A stretch of 7,667 nt of DNA. It comes from an uncultured Prevotella sp. GTDB taxonomy: Bacteria; Bacteroidota; Bacteroidia; Bacteroidales; Bacteroidaceae. Position 1 is the first letter of the stretch, and each line of letters begins with the position of its first letter. Location: assembly GCA_900542795.1 (NCBI GenBank), contig UQPD01000128.1, forward strand, positions 1 to 7,667. The letters are read 5' to 3'. The notes under the pieces were generated by a model. That model saw nothing but the letters and a program-made list of their open reading frames with translations, was not told the origin of the DNA and searched no databases. Made by a program: the position numbers and the translations under genes. This document shows positions 7,630-7,667 of the stretch, one piece after another.

Positions 7630-7630
7630 G
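7397..7630. other. AT-rich tail of the contig without a confident gene
   Basis: No + strand frame of useful length exists here, with stops in all three forward frames. The only open frame is the doubtful reverse one described separately. I see no tRNA, no strong hairpin and no clear promoter. The region is either the intergenic space after the B3/B4 gene or the 3' part of a convergent gene. Confidence 0.5.
7606..7629. repeat. Short imperfect tandem repeat, two 12-bp units
   Basis: AAACATGTTATA (7606-7617) is followed directly by AAACATATTATT (7618-7629), ten of twelve positions identical. It ends one base before the adapter junction. Two units in AT-rich DNA can easily arise by chance, and no function is claimed. 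Confidence 0.35.
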
Positions 7631-7667
7631 CTGTCTCTTATACACATCTCCGAGCCCACGAGACGCG
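7631..7667. other. Illumina Nextera (Tn5) adapter remnant, not genomic
   Basis: Bases 7631-7649 are CTGTCTCTTATACACATCT, the reverse complement of the 19-bp Tn5 mosaic end used in Nextera libraries. Bases 7650-7664 are CCGAGCCCACGAGAC, the Nextera read-2 adapter tail. The last three bases, GCG, are where the i7 index would begin. The match is exact and runs to the end of the window, so this is untrimmed adapter read-through that was assembled. The genomic sequence ends at about 7630. Confidence 0.98.

Noticed and set aside
1..7630. CRISPR array, tRNA, rRNA, insertion sequence or phage genes
   Set aside because: No spaced direct repeats, no cloverleaf or rRNA-like sequence, and no transposase or phage protein motifs were seen.
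7631..7667. Natural Tn5-like transposon end
   Set aside because: The mosaic end is followed by the synthetic Nextera read-2 tail and ends at the window edge. No transposase or target duplication is present.

Overview
The window most likely comes from a member of the Bacteroidota, probably order Bacteroidales and perhaps Prevotella-like. It is AT-rich, the genes lack Shine-Dalgarno sequences and start after A-rich leaders, and two promoter-like sites fit the Bacteroidota pattern (about TTTG, 19 bp, then TAnnTTTG). The two large proteins also look like the Bacteroidota form of AddA and AddB. The taxonomic call is inference, since there is no rRNA or other marker gene here.

Layout on the + strand: a promoter region (1-105), addA (106-3555), a 66-bp gap, addB (3622-6567), an intergenic region of 163 bp (6568-6730), then a gene for a free-standing B3/B4 domain protein (6731-7396). 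The 163-bp region holds a strong hairpin, a second promoter candidate and a perfect palindrome. After the last gene come 234 bp of AT-rich DNA with one low-confidence, truncated open frame on the - strand. The last 37 bases (7631-7667) are not genomic: they are an Illumina Nextera (Tn5) adapter left on the contig end.

The first two genes form one functional unit. AddA is a UvrD-type SF1 helicase fused to a RecB-family nuclease. AddB is a helicase-like scaffold without a visible Walker A, with a second RecB-family nuclease and four cysteines placed to hold an iron-sulfur cluster. Together they would process double-strand DNA ends for RecA-dependent repair and degrade linear foreign DNA. The B3/B4 protein seems to be a separate transcription unit. 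It is related to the editing domain of phenylalanyl-tRNA synthetase beta, but its own substrate is unknown.

I see no undescribed multi-gene system. The points most worth checking are the adapter and the false protein start it creates, a changed helicase motif V in AddA, the palindrome at the predicted transcription start of the B3/B4 gene, and the uncertain reverse-strand frame at the contig end.
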